A DNA stretch of 64,000 nucleotides from Verrucomicrobiota bacterium (lineage in GTDB: Bacteria > Verrucomicrobiota > Verrucomicrobiia > Opitutales > Opitutaceae). The notes under the pieces were generated by a model. That model was not told the origin of the DNA. It worked only from the letters and a program-made list of their open reading frames with translations, and did not search any database. The position numbers were made by a program, and so were the translations under genes. Below, piece by piece: positions 54,558 to 63,192 of this stretch (its first letter is position 1; every line of letters begins with the position of its first letter). The stretch covers positions 55,810 to 119,809 of the forward strand of contig VHCJ01000008.1 of NCBI GenBank assembly GCA_016871755.1, written 5' to 3'.

Positions 54558-55091
54558 ATGAAAACGATCCCCACGCTTCTTGTATCCGTTGGACTGCTCA
54601 CGTCCGTTGCGGCGATGCACGCGGCGGAGAAGACGGAGAAGACGGATGCCAAGCCCTCGCCGGTGGCCGTGAACTTCTTCCAGCCGGAGAAGTTCACGGA
54701 TGTCCGTGACAGCATGATGGGCAGTGAGAAAGGCCGGGACGCGATCCTCGCGGAACTTCGCCGCTTCATCGTGCAGCGGGCGGAGTCGCTCCTCCCGCCC
54801 GGTCATACGCTGTCGATCACGTTCCTCGATGTGGACCTCGCTGGAGACTACGAATTCTGGCGCGGCCCGAACATGCAGGATGTACGCATCGTCAAGGACG
54901 TGTATCCGCCGCGGTTCCTGTTCCGCTTCGAGATCAAGGATGACACCGGGCAGGTCCTGAAGGAAGGCGAGCGCCGCCTGACGGACTTGGCCTTCATGCA
55001 GCGCCTGACGCTCGACCGGCAGGACCCCCTTCGTAACGAGAAGGACCTGCTGGGTGACTGGGTCCGCTCGGAACTGCGCCGCAAGCGCTGA
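54558..55091 (+). CDS. DUF3016 domain exported protein
   Basis: The 177-residue protein starts with a signal peptide (TIPTLLVSVGLLTSVAAMHA, about 3-22). Then VNFFQPEKFTDVRD, a helix, and SITFLDVDLAGDYEFWRGP with IVKDVYPPRF match the DUF3016 pattern. Function is unknown; the family is periplasmic or outer-membrane associated in proteobacteria and related groups. The ATG at 54558 fits the signal peptide. It is followed after 50 bp by the S4-domain gene in the same direction. Confidence 0.85.
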   Translation: MKTIPTLLVSVGLLTSVAAMHAAEKTEKTDAKPSPVAVNFFQPEKFTDVRDSMMGSEKGRDAILAELRRFIVQRAESLLPPGHTLSITFLDVDLAGDYEFWRGPNMQDVRIVKDVYPPRFLFRFEIKDDTGQVLKEGERRLTDLAFMQRLTLDRQDPLRNEKDLLGDWVRSELRRKR

Positions 55092-55141
55092 AGCGGCACG
55101 TCGAACTTGCCTCACCCGGAACGCGGCTCTTGCCTCGCCGG

Positions 55142-55549
55142 GTGCCCGCCGCCTCGGAAGACTCCGCCGCCCGCCTCGACAAGTGGCTCTGGGCGGTGCG
55201 TCTCTTCCGGACCCGGTCCCTCGCGGCCACGGCCTGTCGGGCGGGTGACGTCACGATCGACGACCGCCCCCTGAAACCCGCGCGGGAGGTCCGCCCCGGT
55301 GAGACGATCCACGTCCGCCAAGGCGTGATGCGCCGCACGGTGGTGGTCCTTGGAGTGCCTCCCTCCCGCGTGGGAGCCGCGCTGGTCGCGCAATTCCTCG
55401 AGGACCGCACCCCGCCGGAGGAGAAGCAGAAAGTGAAAGACCAAGCGGTGCAGCACCTCCTTGCCCGCGAGCGAGGCACCGGTCGCCCGACCAAACGGGA
55501 GCGCCGCGACCTGGAAGCCTGGCTCGGCCTCCCGACGACGGAAGACTAA
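55142..55549 (+). CDS. S4-domain RNA-binding protein (Hsp15-like)
   Basis: The 135-residue protein is dominated by an S4 domain (about 10-75): ARLDKWLWAVRLFRTRSLAA, ACRAGDVTIDDRPLKPAREV and RPGETIHVRQG. The C-terminal 50 residues are basic and helical. Hsp15 binds stalled 50S ribosomal subunits carrying a nascent chain and helps recycle them. I placed the start at GTG 55142, which leaves a short leader before RLDKW, as in relatives; a TTG at 55130 is four codons upstream. It stands after DUF3016 without an obvious shared role. Confidence 0.85.
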   Translation: MPAASEDSAARLDKWLWAVRLFRTRSLAATACRAGDVTIDDRPLKPAREVRPGETIHVRQGVMRRTVVVLGVPPSRVGAALVAQFLEDRTPPEEKQKVKDQAVQHLLARERGTGRPTKRERRDLEAWLGLPTTED

Positions 55550-55690
55550 GGCGATCCCCATGGGAAGAGGGTCATCATCGGTCACGACCCCAAGGCCTGC
55601 GGTGGTTTGGGCGACGGCGATGAGGATCGCCGTGCAAGCCCGCTCGCGATGTGATGGGGCGCTCTGGCGCCGCTCAGGGCGACCGCCTCG

Positions 55691-56503
55691 TTAGGGCGTC
55701 AGCACGGTGTCGTCCGCCGTGTAAAACACACGGTCGGGGCCGGCGGAGCGGAGCTCCATGGCCGTACCGCTGAGTTGGTGGAAAAGCACCGGCGTGCCCC
55801 AGCGGTCCCGCAGTTCCCCCTCGGAGCTGATCGCCGGATGGCTCGGCGGAATCAGCGCCACTTGCCGGGTATTGCGGCCGGAGAGCGCCGCGGTGATATC
55901 GCGGTTATCCCCCCATGGGTTGCCCTCTTGCGGAAAAAGCGTCTGCCACGAGGCGAAGACATTGCTGAGCAGGATCAGGTCGTCGCGGATCGAGGTGGCC
56001 GGGCTGTTCAGCTCCTCGATGCCCGGGAAGGCGTCGGGAGAGCTCTCCGGCTCGGTCCCCGGCATGGGCTTGGTCTTGGCGACGTCCGCATCGGGGGTGA
56101 TGGCGGCGGGCTCAGTCGCCGGCGCGGACGAACTCACCGTCGCGGGAAGTGACGGCGTCGCGGTCGGCTGGTGCGGCGGGGTCGCGGGCCGCAGCAGGAG
56201 GAAGATCAGAACCGAGAGCGCCGCCGCGCCGAGGGCGATCACGTTCGCCAGCGTGCGACGGCGGGGGTCGGGGCGCCGCGGAAAGCGACCGGCCGTCGCC
56301 GCCGCAGTGCCGGGATCCGGCGCCGGTCCCGCGGACCCGGAGCGACCGGCGGGCCCGGAGCGGGCCGGAGAGCCCGAGGGGCGGGCGGCGCCTGAGTGGG
56401 GCGCAGGGTCGGAACCGTCCTGGTTCGCCGGGTGACCGGTCGAGTGGGACGCGGGTCGACGATCGGCGGATGAACCGGAAGCGGGGGCGGGGTCAGTCGA
56501 CAT
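55691..56503 (-). CDS. Single-span membrane protein with Pro/Ser/Gly-rich cytoplasmic tail, pseudopilin-like C-terminus
   Basis: The 270-residue frame starts with about 80 residues of low complexity (mostly Pro, Ser, Ala, Gly, Arg), then a basic stretch RRPDPRRRTLANVIALG and one membrane helix (about 85-106, LGAAALSVLIFLLL). A Pro/Thr/Ser linker leads to a folded-looking domain: DDLILLSNVFASWQTLFPQE, GNPWGDNRDIT, RDRWGTPVLFHQLSGTAMEL and AGPDRVFYTADD. The segment DRWGTPxxF...SAGPDRxxxTxDD is the same as the C-terminal calcium-loop style of type II secretion pseudopilin GspG, without the type IV pilin N-terminus. The function is unknown. It is divergent from the cupredoxin fragment. Confidence 0.6.
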   Translation of the reverse strand: MSTDPAPASGSSADRRPASHSTGHPANQDGSDPAPHSGAARPSGSPARSGPAGRSGSAGPAPDPGTAAATAGRFPRRPDPRRRTLANVIALGAAALSVLIFLLLRPATPPHQPTATPSLPATVSSSAPATEPAAITPDADVAKTKPMPGTEPESSPDAFPGIEELNSPATSIRDDLILLSNVFASWQTLFPQEGNPWGDNRDITAALSGRNTRQVALIPPSHPAISSEGELRDRWGTPVLFHQLSGTAMELRSAGPDRVFYTADDTVLTP

Positions 56504-56603
56504 GCGATTCCGTGGGACTCACCTTGGCGCGTCCGCTGGGCGGCGGGAAGAATGATTTCGCGGGTTCGCATGCCGCGCCGCTGTGGCGTGACGCAGCGCG
56601 TGA

Positions 56604-56837
56604 CGCGGCAACGCGGTCGGCGAGGCGGCGCTCAAGCTCGGCGTCGAGGCAGCGGAACGCAGCTACGTCCCGGCCTCCGACGACGTCCTGGTGCACACCG
56701 CGGTGCTGGAGCCCGGGGCGACGGACCGCATCTTCTTCGAGGCACCATCGCAACCGGGTGACTACGAGTATATTTGCAGCTTTCCGGGTCACTCGGCGCT
56801 CATGCGCGGCATCCTGCGCGTCCTGCCGCGCGAGTAA
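56604..56837 (+). pseudogene. C-terminal fragment of an azurin/plastocyanin-like cupredoxin
   Basis: After a TGA (56601-56603) the frame runs to TAA 56835-56837 and reads GNAVGEAALKLGVEAAERSY, then VLVHTAVLEPGATDRIFF and GDYEYICSFPGHSALMRGIL. The last part carries the Cys, His and Met ligands of a type 1 copper site. The first half, with the N-terminal His ligand and the signal or lipobox, is missing, and there is no start codon. It is therefore a 5'-deleted remnant of an electron-transfer protein, about 77 codons long. Its neighbour upstream is the divergent membrane protein gene. Confidence 0.78.
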
Positions 56838-57122
56838 CGGCGCGAGTAACCGCGCGGGTGTGGCGGGAGGCGCACAGGGCAGGATAGATGTGCATTTATT
56901 TTGCAACAATGCGGGAGCGATGCGCGAGATTCGTGTAACTTTTCCCTCGCTTGGGGGTAGAAGTGACATGCGCATCTCTACGCCTGTTCTGAAGTTTGAT
57001 TGCGTGAGCTGAGTGCCGATAGCCAAGTAATCCTGTAGGGTATTCTCCTGCCGTTGCCTTTGGCATCGTTCGCTGCACCCTCTCCGCTCTCCTACGTCTC
57101 TTCGCCGGTTTTTCCTTCCTCC
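56838..57122 (+). promoter_or_regulatory. 285-bp spacer before the efflux operon, low-GC promoter region
   Basis: No gene is seen. From about 56880 to 57060 the sequence is clearly less GC-rich than the rest of the window, which fits a promoter region for the efflux operon starting at 57123. A possible -35-like TTGATT occurs at about 56998-57003, but I cannot assign a -10 with confidence. Confidence 0.35.
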
Positions 57123-58493
57123 ATGGCCTCCTCCTCCTCCCAGCCTGCCGCGCCGCGGTCGTCGACCTCGGGTTCGCGCCGACGCACCCTGTGGATCATT
57201 CTTGGATGCGTCGTTCTACTCGGCGGCCTTGGCGGCGCCGCGGCGGTCAAGCGTTCCTCTCAGGGCAAAGTGACGGCGGTCACGACTGAGAAGGCGATTG
57301 TGAAGACGATCACCCAAGTCGTCTCGGCCACCGGCAAGATCCAGCCGGAGGTTGAGGTGAAGATCTCGCCGGAGGTCGCCGGGGAAATCGTCGAACTGCC
57401 CTTCCGCGAGGGCGCCATGGTGCGTCGCGGTGAGTTGCTGATGAAGATCAAGCCCGACGCCTACCAGGCGCAGGTGGAGCAGCGGGAGGCCGATCTCGCG
57501 GCTGCCCGGGCGGCGGAGGTGCTCAGCCGGGCGCAGTTGCTGAAGGCGCGCGAGGACTTCGCACGGATGAACGACCTCTACCAGCGGAAGCTGGCCTCCG
57601 ATTCCGACTTCACTGCCTCGAAGACCGCCGCGGAGGTCGCGCAGGCCAACCTCGAGAGCGCGCAGGCCCAGATCCGGCGCGCCGAGGGCCAGCTCAAGCA
57701 GGCGCGCGACCAGCTGGAAAAGACCGTGATCTACGCCCCGATTGACGGTTCGATCAGCTCACTCGCGAGCGAGAAGGGCGAGCGCGTCGTCGCCACCGGC
57801 CAGTTCGCCGGCACGGAGGTGATGCGCGTGGCCGACCTCAGCAGCATGGAGGTCCGCGTGAACGTGAACGAGAACGACGTCGTCAACGTCAAGGTCGGCG
57901 ACCGCGCCCGCATCTCCATCGACGCCTACCCGAACCGCCGTTTCACCGGCGAGGTGAAGGAGATCGCCTCGTCCGCCAAGACCCTCGCTGCCAATTCCCA
58001 GGAGGAGGTGACGAACTTCCTCGTGAAGATCCGCATCACCGACCGCGACGTTCCGCTGCGCCCCGGCATGAGCGCGAACTCGGACATCGAGACGAAGACG
58101 GTCGCCAACGTGGTCGCCGTCCCGATCCAGTCCGTCACCGTGCGGTCCCGCGAGGGCTCGAAGACGATGGAGCAGTTGGCGAAGGAGCGTGACCGCAAGG
58201 CCAACGAGACGAAGGGTGAGGGAGCTGCGACGGCGGTGAACGAGCGGGAGCAGCGCGAGCGCGAGCGGGCGGACCGCGAGGCGCTGCAGCGCGTGGTCTT
58301 CGTGCGCGACGGCGACAAAGTGCGCCAGGTGGCGGTTGAGACCGGCATCGCGGACACCTCGCACATGGAGGTGACCAGCGGCATCAAGGAAGGTGACGAA
58401 GTGGTCAGCGGCAGCTTCAGCGTGATCACGCGCACCCTCAAGGACGGCAGCGTGATCCGCATCGAGGTGCCGAAGAAAGAGGAGGCGCGTTAA
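57123..58493 (+). CDS. MacA/HlyD-type periplasmic adaptor of an ABC efflux system
   Basis: The 456-residue protein has one membrane segment (about 22-42, TLWIILGCVVLLGGLGGAAA). The lipoyl half VSATGKIQPEVEVKISPEVA and the matching half KTVIYAPIDGSISSLASEKG flank a 110-residue coiled-coil hairpin (EQREADLAAARAAEVLSRAQ to QLKQARDQLEK). The beta-barrel domain follows (VRVNVNENDVVNVKVGDRAR) and a membrane-proximal end that has an inserted, highly charged helix (about 350-395, KERDRKANETKGEGA..EREQRERERADRE). It couples the inner-membrane transporter to an outer-membrane channel. The ATG at 57123 was chosen since residues before it are unlike the family. Confidence 0.9.
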   Translation: MASSSSQPAAPRSSTSGSRRRTLWIILGCVVLLGGLGGAAAVKRSSQGKVTAVTTEKAIVKTITQVVSATGKIQPEVEVKISPEVAGEIVELPFREGAMVRRGELLMKIKPDAYQAQVEQREADLAAARAAEVLSRAQLLKAREDFARMNDLYQRKLASDSDFTASKTAAEVAQANLESAQAQIRRAEGQLKQARDQLEKTVIYAPIDGSISSLASEKGERVVATGQFAGTEVMRVADLSSMEVRVNVNENDVVNVKVGDRARISIDAYPNRRFTGEVKEIASSAKTLAANSQEEVTNFLVKIRITDRDVPLRPGMSANSDIETKTVANVVAVPIQSVTVRSREGSKTMEQLAKERDRKANETKGEGAATAVNEREQRERERADREALQRVVFVRDGDKVRQVAVETGIADTSHMEVTSGIKEGDEVVSGSFSVITRTLKDGSVIRIEVPKKEEAR

Positions 58494-59198
58494 GTGCGCT
58501 CGCGTCGCACACCCGGCCCGCTCGTCATCGCGATCGAGGGGGTCACCAAGCTTTACCGCATGGGCGAGGAGACGATCCACGCCCTGCGCGGCGTGACGCT
58601 CTCGATCCGCCGCAACGAGTACCTCGCAATCATGGGGCCCTCGGGCAGCGGCAAGTCCACGCTGATGAACATGCTGGGCTGCCTCGATACGCCGACGGCG
58701 GGCCGCTATGAGTTCACGGGCAAGAGCGTCGCGACGATGACCGACGACGAACTCGCGGAGATCCGCAACCGGGAGATCGGCTTTGTCTTCCAGACCTTCA
58801 ACCTCCTTCCGCGTTCGGACGCGCTCCGGAACGTCGAGCTGCCGCTGATCTACGCCGGCCTCGGCCGCCGCGAGCGGCTCGACCGGGCGCGGCAGGCGCT
58901 GGAGGCGGTGGGCCTCGGCGAGCGCATGTACCACAAGCCGAACGAGCTCTCCGGCGGCCAGCGGCAGCGCGTCGCCATCGCCCGCGCGCTGGTCACGCGG
59001 CCGTCCATCATCCTCGCCGACGAGCCGACGGGAAACCTCGACTCCCGCACCGGCGTGGAGATCATGGCGCTGTTCGAACAACTCTACGAGCAGGGCAACA
59101 CCATCATCGTCGTGACGCACGAGGAGAACATCGCCCGGCACGCCCGCCGGATCGTCCGCCTCCGGGACGGCTTGATCGAAAGCGACGCCGAGGCATGA
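58494..59198 (+). CDS. ABC transporter ATP-binding protein (MacB/LolD type)
   Basis: The 234-residue protein has Walker [11 protein letters not shown]-loop FQTFNLLP, signature [15 protein letters not shown], Walker [14 protein letters not shown] and the H-loop [12 protein letters not shown]. It starts with GTG directly after the TAA of the adaptor gene, so translation is coupled. The family drives macrolide-type or lipoprotein-release mechanotransmission transporters. Its stop overlaps the ATG of the first permease gene (ATGA). Confidence 0.95.
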   Translation: MRSRRTPGPLVIAIEGVTKLYRMGEETIHALRGVTLSIRRNEYLAIMGPSGSGKSTLMNMLGCLDTPTAGRYEFTGKSVATMTDDELAEIRNREIGFVFQTFNLLPRSDALRNVELPLIYAGLGRRERLDRARQALEAVGLGERMYHKPNELSGGQRQRVAIARALVTRPSIILADEPTGNLDSRTGVEIMALFEQLYEQGNTIIVVTHEENIARHARRIVRLRDGLIESDAEA

Positions 59199-60445
59199 GC
59201 CGCCTGCTGCTCGAGATTTCCGAGTCGTTCCGGATCGCCTCCGCGCAGATCCGGGCGAACAAGCTCCGCTCGGCGCTGACCGCCCTGGGCGTCATCATCG
59301 GCATCGTCGCGGTGTCGCTGATGGGCACGGCGATCAAGGGCATCGACGCCGGCGTCGACCGTAGTCTCTCGGGGTTCGGCGACGACCTGCTCTACGTCAC
59401 GAAGTGGCCGTGGAGTGACGAGCGGGAGTGGTGGCGCTACCGCAACCGCAAGCCGATCAAGATCGAGTACGGGCAGAAGATCAACGAGTGGATCGCGGAG
59501 CATCCGGGCAGCGCGCTGAAGCGCGCCATCCCGGCCGCCGAGCGCTTCAGCTCCGTCATCCGCGGCGAGTATCGTGTGAACATGATCTACACGCTCGGGA
59601 CGACCGAGGACTACGCGCGGGCGATCCGGTCGGAAATGACGCAGGGGCGCTTCTTCAGCGACCTCGAGGCCGAGGCGGGCCGCAATGTCTGCGTGATCGG
59701 CTACGACATCGCCGACGCGCTTTTTCCGAATGAGCCGGCAGTCGGCCGCGCCGTCCGCATTGGCGGCCAGGCGTTCGAGGTGGTCGGCGTGGCCTCCCGG
59801 CAGGGAAGCTTCCTCGGCCTCTGGAGCTGGGACTCGATGGTCGTGCTGCCGCTGAACGCCTTCCGTCGCTACTTCTCGTCTGGCGACGATGGCAGCCAGC
59901 TCCGCGTGCAGGTCGATCCGCTGCGGATGGACGAGGCCAAGGACGAGCTCCGCGGCCTGATGCGGCGCGTGCGCCAGCTCGGGCCGGAGGCCAACGACGA
60001 CTTCGAGATCAACGAGCAGGGGGCGATCCGCGAGCAACTCGACCCGATCAAGAACGGCATCGCGCTCGCCGGCTTCTTCATCACCGGCCTCGCGCTGTTT
60101 GTCGGCGCGATCGGCATCATGAACATCACGTACGTGAGCGTGAAGGAGCGCACCCGCGAGATCGGGACGCGCAAGGCGCTCGGCGCGCGGCGCCGCACCA
60201 TCCTGCTGCAATTCCTCATCGAGGCGGTCAGCATCTGCCTCGTCGGCGGCATCGCCGGTCTGGCGCTGGCCGGCGGCCTCGCAGCGCTGATCGCCACCGT
60301 GGCCCCTGCCTTTCCCCTGATCTTCTCCACCGGCCTCGTGGTTGTGGGGCTCATCATCTCCGTGCTGACAGGCGTCTTCAGCGGGTTCGCCCCCGCGTGG
60401 CAGGCCAGCAAGCTCGATCCGGTCGTGGCGCTGCGTTACGAGTAG
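59195..60445 (+). CDS. ABC transporter permease, MacB/FtsX type (first)
   Basis: The 416-residue protein has the MacB topology: one N-terminal helix ([20 protein letters not shown]), a large periplasmic domain (about 45-290) and three C-terminal helices, with [33 protein letters not shown] at the coupling region. It ends PVVALRYE with TAG, the usual MacB end. The periplasmic domain contains a Trp/Arg-rich stretch ([20 protein letters not shown]). It overlaps the ATPase gene by 4 bp. Confidence 0.92.
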   Translation: MSRLLLEISESFRIASAQIRANKLRSALTALGVIIGIVAVSLMGTAIKGIDAGVDRSLSGFGDDLLYVTKWPWSDEREWWRYRNRKPIKIEYGQKINEWIAEHPGSALKRAIPAAERFSSVIRGEYRVNMIYTLGTTEDYARAIRSEMTQGRFFSDLEAEAGRNVCVIGYDIADALFPNEPAVGRAVRIGGQAFEVVGVASRQGSFLGLWSWDSMVVLPLNAFRRYFSSGDDGSQLRVQVDPLRMDEAKDELRGLMRRVRQLGPEANDDFEINEQGAIREQLDPIKNGIALAGFFITGLALFVGAIGIMNITYVSVKERTREIGTRKALGARRRTILLQFLIEAVSICLVGGIAGLALAGGLAALIATVAPAFPLIFSTGLVVVGLIISVLTGVFSGFAPAWQASKLDPVVALRYE

Positions 60446-60460
60446 CCCCGGCGTCCGACC

Positions 60461-61687
60461 ATGCAACTCACCGAAATCCTCAAGCTGGCCACCGGGGCCC
60501 TCGCGTCGAACAAGCTCCGCTCCGGGCTCACCATGCTCGGCATCGCCGTCGGCGTCTTCTCCGTCATCGGCGTCATGACCGTGATCTCCGGTCTCCGCTC
60601 CAACATCGAGCAGGGCCTCAACGTCCTGGGGGCGAATTCGTTCCAGCTGACCCGCACGCCGCCGATCAACTTCAGCGACCCGCGGCAGCGCTTCGCCAAC
60701 CGGCGGAACATCGACTATACGATGGCGACGCGGCTGCGCGACCTCCTCGGCGACTCCGCCACCGTCAGCCTGCAGATCCGCCGCCAGGGCCGCGTCGTCA
60801 CCTACCTCGACCGCCGCACCAACCCCAACGTGCTCCTCGGCGGCACCGACGAGCACTTCGTCACCAGCCGCAATTTCGACGTCGCCGGGGGGCGCAACCT
60901 CGGCCGCGAGGACGTCGAATTCGGCCGGCCGGTCGTCGTGCTCGGCGCGGACGTCTCGAACCGCATCTTCATCAACGAGGAGCCGGTCGGGAAACTCGTC
61001 CGGATCGACGGGCAGAACTACACGGTGATCGGGGTGCTGGCGGCGAAGGGTTCCTCTTTCGGACAGAGCCAGGACAACGTGGCGATCATCCCGATCACCC
61101 GCTTCCTCCAAGTCTATGGCAACGCCGGGCGGTCGATCTCGATCAATGTCCAGGCGCCGAGCCAGGAACTGCTGCCGGCGGTGCAGGACCGCGCGATCGG
61201 GACGATGCGGCTGGTGCGCGGGCTCGACCCGGAGGATCCCAACGACTTCGAGGTGTTCTCGAACGATTCGCTGATCGAGGCGTTCAACAGCATCGCCGGG
61301 ATTGTGGCGGTGGGCGCCTTCGTGATCAGCGCGATCGCGCTCCTCGCGTCCGGCGTCGGTGTCATGAACATCATGCTGGTGAGCGTGACGGAGCGGACGA
61401 AGGAGATCGGCATCCGCAAGAGCATCGGGGCGAAGAAGCGCAACATCCTCTCCCAGTTCCTTATCGAGGCGGTGACGCTGTCGCTGGCCGGCGGTCTGGC
61501 GGGCGTGGGCTTCGGGATCATCGCGGGCAACGGCGTCGCCCTCGTGCTCAGCGCCGAAATGATCTTTCCGTGGGCCTGGGCCCTCGCCGGCCTGCTGGTC
61601 TGCGGCGGGATCGGCGTGACGTTCGGGATGTATCCCGCCTGGAAGGCCGCCAACCTCGACCCGATCGAGGCGCTGCGCTACGAGTGA
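60461..61687 (+). CDS. ABC transporter permease, MacB/FtsX type (second)
   Basis: The 408-residue protein follows its neighbour by 15 bp and has the same build: SNKLRSGLTMLGIAVGVFSV, a periplasmic domain, and MNIMLVSVTERTKEIGIRKS with three C-terminal helices, ending PIEALRYE and TGA. It is a clear paralogue of the first permease, but the periplasmic domains differ. The two probably form a heterodimer with the single ATPase. Confidence 0.93.
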   Translation: MQLTEILKLATGALASNKLRSGLTMLGIAVGVFSVIGVMTVISGLRSNIEQGLNVLGANSFQLTRTPPINFSDPRQRFANRRNIDYTMATRLRDLLGDSATVSLQIRRQGRVVTYLDRRTNPNVLLGGTDEHFVTSRNFDVAGGRNLGREDVEFGRPVVVLGADVSNRIFINEEPVGKLVRIDGQNYTVIGVLAAKGSSFGQSQDNVAIIPITRFLQVYGNAGRSISINVQAPSQELLPAVQDRAIGTMRLVRGLDPEDPNDFEVFSNDSLIEAFNSIAGIVAVGAFVISAIALLASGVGVMNIMLVSVTERTKEIGIRKSIGAKKRNILSQFLIEAVTLSLAGGLAGVGFGIIAGNGVALVLSAEMIFPWAWALAGLLVCGGIGVTFGMYPAWKAANLDPIEALRYE

Positions 61688-61740
61688 CGCCCCCCCGAGC
61701 GATCGCGGCGCGAGGCGGGGAGCCGCGCCGGTCTGGGCCA

Positions 61741-61760
61741 TGCCGTGCCATGCCATGCCG
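61741..61760. repeat. Short tandem repeat of TGCC(G/A)
   Basis: Four direct copies of a 5-base unit (TGCCG, TGCCA, TGCCA, TGCCG) lie in the 192-bp convergent gap between the second permease gene and the adenylate-kinase-like gene. The rest of the gap holds nothing I can identify. Confidence 0.4.
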
Positions 61761-61879
61761 GGTCGTGGCGGATCTGGCGCGGGGCCGCGGTCGTCTTCGG
61801 GTCCGCGTCGACGCCGGGAGCGATGTTCCGCAACGGTTCGTGGCGAGCCGCGCCGTGACCCGCCAAGGCGCGGTCGGGC

Positions 61880-63103
61880 TCAGCCGCGGCGGATCTCGGA
61901 GCCTTGGAAGCGGATCTGGATCCGGAACACCTTCTTCACGCGGCACGTGATCGCGCCGGTCGTGAGGTCGACCCGCTCCGGCACTTCGATGCGGTGGAGG
62001 TCGACCACCGCATGGTAGCCGCGCTCGCTGAAGACATCGATCAGCATGGCCAGCGCCACCGGATCATCGAAGACCGGATCCTCGGAGTTCACCGAGGCCA
62101 CCCCGGAAATCGCGTGGCGGAGCACGATCGGCATGATCTTCCGTTCGATGTACTGCACCACCCGGTCGAAGAGCGCGGGATGCTCCAGAGCGTAACCGTC
62201 GAGGCGCTTCACCAGCTCCTGCCGGGCATGGACGATGATCTGGCTGGCTAGCGGGAGGAAGCGCAGCCGCTCGTGCGTGCTGGGGTCCAGCTCAAGCGAG
62301 CTCTGGTATTGGAGTTCCTTGAGGATGTTCTGCTCCACCTCATCGACCGCACCCTGAGCGTTGATGAAGTGGTAGTGGTAGACCTCCTTCAGCGACTGGA
62401 GCGCCTCCCATGTCTGTTCCTTGAAGACCCGGTAACGGCGGCGCGCGAGCGTCTCGTCGTAGTCCGTGCTGCGTTCCTCGAGCAGTTCGCCGACGCCGGT
62501 GCGGCGCACCTCGTCGTTGTGCGCCTTCACCTCGCGGCCGCGGTGGAGCTGGCGTTCGACGGAGGTTTTCTCGTCTACGAACAGCACCATGATATGGATC
62601 GTGGGCTGGCGGAAATGGATCGCTTGCGGCGTGCCGTGGAATTCACGGCGCAGGCCTTGGATGCGCTCCACCAAGAGCTTCAGGCATTCGACCTGCACCT
62701 TGGTGCGGGGAAAGCCGTCGAGGATCACGCCGTCGCGGTATTCCTCCTCCAGCAAGCGGCGGAGGAGCAGCTTCACGACCTCGCGATCGCCGACCATGCC
62801 GCCGGCGTTCTTGATGCGCTTGGCCTCCGGCGAATCGAGCAGGGCGCTGATCACCACCGGCTGGCAGGTGAGGCCTCGGGCCTGGAGGATGAAATCGGTG
62901 TTCGTGCCCTTGCCCGCGCCCGGGGCGCCGCCCAGGAGGATGAACTCCTTCGGGAAGCGGAGAAACTGCCGGCCCACCTCGGCTTCAAGCTCGGACCACG
63001 CCGCATTGAAGATCAGCTGGGCATCCTTGATTTCGAGGTCCTGAAGCTTCGGCGGAGCGCCCGCCGCAGGGGTAGCGGGTGCCTTGGCGGCGGGTGAGTC
63101 CAT
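61880..63103 (-). CDS. Adenylate-kinase-like nucleoside monophosphate kinase with long C-terminal extension
   Basis: The 407-residue protein has the P-loop GGAPGAGKGT at 58-67, ISALLDSPEAKRIKNAGGMV, and ILDGFPRTKVQVECL (AMP-binding Asp-Gly-Phe-Pro-Arg at 129-133). That part is a normal adenylate kinase core. However, the protein has 50 extra residues in front and, after about 230, roughly 170 residues without any recognised domain (VYHYHFINAQGAVDEVEQNI, RVKKVFRIQIRFQGSE near the end). Typical adenylate kinases have 190-220 residues. It may transfer phosphate from ATP to AMP or a related nucleotide; the tail could be regulatory. The ATG at 63103 fits well. Confidence 0.85.
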   Translation of the reverse strand: MDSPAAKAPATPAAGAPPKLQDLEIKDAQLIFNAAWSELEAEVGRQFLRFPKEFILLGGAPGAGKGTNTDFILQARGLTCQPVVISALLDSPEAKRIKNAGGMVGDREVVKLLLRRLLEEEYRDGVILDGFPRTKVQVECLKLLVERIQGLRREFHGTPQAIHFRQPTIHIMVLFVDEKTSVERQLHRGREVKAHNDEVRRTGVGELLEERSTDYDETLARRRYRVFKEQTWEALQSLKEVYHYHFINAQGAVDEVEQNILKELQYQSSLELDPSTHERLRFLPLASQIIVHARQELVKRLDGYALEHPALFDRVVQYIERKIMPIVLRHAISGVASVNSEDPVFDDPVALAMLIDVFSERGYHAVVDLHRIEVPERVDLTTGAITCRVKKVFRIQIRFQGSEIRRG

Positions 63104-63192
63104 GGGGGAAAGCTGACATTAGGGGCGATTTGGCCGTCGGAGGCGACACCAGAGTGCAGCCGCTCCCGGCGGGGCCGGATCCCGCTGCGTCG

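Noticed and set aside
61741..61760. CRISPR-like or other functional repeat
   Set aside because: The unit is only five bases with four copies and no spacers. No CRISPR array or cas gene was seen anywhere in the window.
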